Positions 6,901-7,897 of a stretch of 7,897 nucleotides of DNA are shown here, in pieces. The DNA comes from VBCK01 sp035511515. Its GTDB lineage: Bacteria > Pseudomonadota > Gammaproteobacteria > Burkholderiales > Burkholderiaceae_F. The stretch is taken from contig DATKFG010000006.1 in NCBI GenBank assembly GCA_035511515.1, forward strand, positions 1 to 7,897, read 5' to 3'. Every line of letters begins with the position of its first letter. Position 1 is the stretch's first letter. The notes under the pieces are model-generated. The model was not told the DNA's origin. It did not search any database and saw nothing but the letters and a program-made list of their open reading frames with translations. Position numbers and translations under genes: made by a program.

Positions 6901-7893
6901 GCCAGTTTGAAGTGGCCCGGCCGACCGGACCTGGTGTCCGGCAACATGGCCTGGACCTACATGGTCGAGATCCCGGCGCGCAACGAATCGTTTGCGATTT
7001 TCATCGGCGAGGTCGGCGCGCCCCCGATGCCGTTCGAGGTCTGGGTCAACGGCGCCGAGCAGCCGCGCGGCCTCGGAGCGATCGCCAAGACGCTGTCGAT
7101 GGACATGCGCTCGGAGGACCGCGCCTGGCTGAAGATGAAGCTGGACGCGCTGGCCAGGTCGCGCGACGAACAGGGCTTCCAGATTCCGTTTCCGCCCAAC
7201 GGCGAGCTCGTACGGGTGAGCGGCGTGGTGGCCGCGTTCGCGCGGATCGTGCACCAGCGCTGCGACGAGCTCGGTGCGTTCAGCCAGATCGACCGGCATC
7301 CGACGCCTGTGCTGGATGCGCTGTTCACGCGCAAGGAGCCCAAGGCCGGCGCGCTGGGCGCGATGAGCTGGACCGTTGATGTGGTCAACCCCAACACCGG
7401 CGACGACTTCGTACTCGGGGTCAAGGAGCTGAACCTGCCCGACGGCAGCCGGCGCCCGTACTCGCTGTGGCTGGCTGGCGAGTATCCGAAGGTGCTCGAC
7501 GGGTTGTGCAAGCTGCTGTCGCTGGACATGCGCGTGGTCGACGCCAACTGGATCGGCCTGAAGCTGAAGAAGCTGCTCAATTTCGGCGAGCAGAACGGCG
7601 AGTTCTGGGCACCGGTTCCGGGCGCCGACCGCTCGTCGCTGTATGCGAGCACCGTGTCGTACATCGCCGCGTTGCTGCTGCACCGGTACAAGGTGCTGGG
7701 CCTGCTCGACGATGACGGGCGCGCGATCCGCTCCGTTGGCATCCTGGCGATGCCTCAGACGCGCAAGACGGTCGAGCTCGGGACCGCTGCCATCAAGGGA
7801 AAGGTGTGTCCTAACTGCGGCGCCGCCGCGATGATCCGGCGCGACGGCTGCGAATTTTGCACCGCCTGCGGATTCACGGGCGCCTGCAGCTGA
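3913..7893 (+). CDS. nrdJ: adenosylcobalamin-dependent (class II) ribonucleotide reductase, intein-containing
   Basis: The 1326-residue precursor gives a 947-residue reductase once residues 290-668 (an intein) are removed. The mature enzyme converts ribonucleotides to deoxyribonucleotides using a radical generated from adenosylcobalamin, without needing oxygen. Seen: Cys88 in TLINCFV, a likely partner of the redox pair; Asn288-Pro289 joined after splicing to Cys669-Gly-Glu671, giving the active-site NPCGE in which the cysteine carries the thiyl radical; Cys680 in the run GCCCLGSINL, the probable second redox cysteine; and the phosphate-binding loop APTGT (833-837). Residues about 1012-1123 and 1151-1265 form a tandem domain repeat. 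The tail has Cys1299, 1302, 1313, 1316, 1319 and 1325, a zinc-ribbon-like region typical of NrdJ C-termini and probably involved in re-reduction. No separate radical-generating subunit gene (NrdB-like) is present, consistent with class II. The start ATG at 3913 gives the full N-terminus; only a weak ribosome-binding site precedes it. The gene is divergent from cysB. Confidence 0.95.
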   Translation: MKLEQAATLLDEQAICLDVLLEKYAKGDEKTADEVRRRVARGLAAVEKPQLREHWEQRFYETMVAGFIPGGRVNSAAGTEISATLINCFVQPVGDAISGVNDGVPSIYLALNQAAETMRRGGGVGYDFSLIRPRGALVHGTHSRASGPLSYMRVFDKSCETLESAGSRRGAQMGVMRCDHPDIEEFINAKHDGTLSNFNMSVAVTDEFMRAVDSDGHIDLWHAAEPFDKEGASRRPDGTWTYRRVRARDLFDQMMHSTYDHAEPGVVFIDRVNRDNNLSYCEAIAATNPCVPADTWVMTSDGPRQVADLIGEAHCTIVSGQRHPSGSQGFFATGHKPLVELSTREGFKLRLTADHKVRRIQDATRYRESAEWLEAGKLVPGDRVSLHNHRELSGWPGRGTEAEGYLLGFLVGDGSLKQDGSGAELAVWAPAAAVSNGVPVVPLGARALMDAASDAIGTLHHRSDLSGWHQVAGQPQWRLNSAPLRDLAQSFGLRAGAKRPGKAIEQASAPFYRGFLRGLFDTDGSVQGSQDKGISVRLAQSDLETLECAQRMLLRLGIVATIYAERRSAGFKMLPDGRGGAREYPIRAQHELVIANDNLIRFADIVGFADCEKRARLDRSLGAYRRNANRERFWVTVDDVAEVGSAPVFDVQVQDVHAFDANGFYVHNCGEQALPSYGCCCLGSINLTRFVRDPFADSASFDFDGFGEVVGVAIRALDNVLDVTLWPLAEQQIEAQNKRRIGLGFTGLGNALTMMNLRYDTEPAREMASRISSAMRDTAYEASVELAKEKGRFPLFDAPRYLASPHCASRLPEPLQSKIRQHGVRNSHLLSIAPTGTISLAFAGNASGGIEPTFAWTYVRKKRMHDGTRQDYTVEDYAFRLYKHMGGDPADLPPAFVGALEMRAIDHMLMIAAVQPYVDAAVSKTVNVPEDYPFDDFRDLYLQAWKAGLKGITTYRPNQVIGEVLSVRKDGAVAPQDLGEGPDRRLKLDTAPVPALASLKWPGRPDLVSGNMAWTYMVEIPARNESFAIFIGEVGAPPMPFEVWVNGAEQPRGLGAIAKTLSMDMRSEDRAWLKMKLDALARSRDEQGFQIPFPPNGELVRVSGVVAAFARIVHQRCDELGAFSQIDRHPTPVLDALFTRKEPKAGALGAMSWTVDVVNPNTGDDFVLGVKELNLPDGSRRPYSLWLAGEYPKVLDGLCKLLSLDMRVVDANWIGLKLKKLLNFGEQNGEFWAPVPGADRSSLYASTVSYIAALLLHRYKVLGLLDDDGRAIRSVGILAMPQTRKTVELGTAAIKGKVCPNCGAAAMIRRDGCEFCTACGFTGACS
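4780..5916 (+). mobile_element. intein with LAGLIDADG homing endonuclease inserted in NrdJ (NP/CGE site)
   Basis: A 379-residue in-frame insertion separates the two halves of the NPCGE motif. Intein residues (Cys = 1): block A begins CVPADTWVMTSDG (1-13); block B is LTADHKV with Thr63 and His66; block F/G is VFDVQVQDVHAF (359-370), then GFYVHN (374-379) ending in His378-Asn379, followed by the extein Cys+1. These are the residues needed for standard class 1 splicing: acyl shift on Cys1, transfer to Cys+1, and Asn cyclisation. Two LAGLIDADG motifs are intact: LLGFLVGDGS (117-126, Asp124) and LRGLFDTDGS (228-237, Asp234), at about 5128-5157 and 5461-5490. The endonuclease would cut intein-free nrdJ alleles and so spread the element. 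RNR genes are frequent intein hosts, and this active-site position is an expected kind of insertion site. Sampled intein stretches are about 58-60% GC against 62-78% in sampled flanks, a mild hint of transfer. Pro at -1 is set by the host motif and may slow the first step. Confidence 0.96.
6946..7707 (+). repeat. tandem duplicated domain in the NrdJ C-terminal region (protein-level repeat)
   Basis: Precursor residues about 1012-1123 and 1151-1265 align as two copies of one domain. Shared landmarks in order are MAWT / MSWT; an acidic 'FxxGxxE' strand; FEVWVNG / YSLWLAG; LGAIAKTLSMDMR / LDGLCKLLSLDMR; a D-x-x-W(L/I) turn followed by MKLDAL / LKLKKL; and a closing helix with HQR...LG / HRYKVLG. 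The copies are diverged, so the duplication is old. The composition recalls TSCPD-type domains associated with B12-dependent reductases, but that name is a guess from memory. A zinc-ribbon-like tail follows. Confidence 0.7.
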
Positions 7894-7897
7894 GCGC

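Noticed and set aside
5155..7683. 842-codon open frame antisense to nrdJ
   Set aside because: It mirrors the GC-rich codon pattern of nrdJ, is rich in Arg, His, Gln and Val without recognisable motifs, and crosses the intein/extein boundary. It is a shadow frame.

Overview
The window looks like chromosomal DNA from a high-GC betaproteobacterium, most likely Burkholderiales. The support is indirect: strongly G/C-ending codons, a CysB regulator and an alpha/beta hydrolase of types I associate with that group, and a B12-dependent NrdJ whose extein length (947 aa) fits the family there. No species can be named from the sequence.

Layout: (1) Positions 1-860 are a gene-poor, decayed flank: a possible truncated reading frame running off the left edge, a stretch with spaced TTCC motifs resembling an IS21-type end, a frameshifted UPF0158-like pseudogene (321-662, minus), a REP-like palindrome (773-800) and a perfect 15-bp inverted repeat (800-859). 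(2) A tRNA-Ala(CGC) gene on the minus strand (858-933) has a recognisable promoter and is divergent from an alpha/beta hydrolase of the kynurenine-formamidase-like type (1030-1875, plus). (3) Converging on that hydrolase is a two-gene minus-strand unit, a CysB-type LysR regulator (2896-3825) followed after 12 bases by a ketopantoate-reductase-family protein (1900-2883). (4) Divergent from cysB, and filling the right half, is nrdJ (3913-7893), encoding an adenosylcobalamin-dependent class II ribonucleotide reductase.

The outstanding feature is a 379-residue intein inside NrdJ (4780-5916). It sits between the Asn-Pro and the Cys-Gly-Glu of the active-site motif, so the first residue after the intein is the cysteine expected to carry the catalytic thiyl radical. 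All splicing residues (Cys1, block B Thr/His, penultimate His, terminal Asn, Cys+1) and both LAGLIDADG catalytic aspartates are present, so it looks competent for both splicing and homing. The reductase cannot work until the intein has left. The NrdJ C-terminus also carries two tandem copies of a ~110-residue domain followed by a cysteine-rich zinc-ribbon-like tail.

How the genes relate: the cysB-panE pair is probably co-transcribed, from a promoter placed so close to the cysB GTG that the message may be leaderless. cysB and nrdJ share an 87-base divergent intergenic region. No functional link between the hydrolase, the reductase pair and nrdJ is evident.
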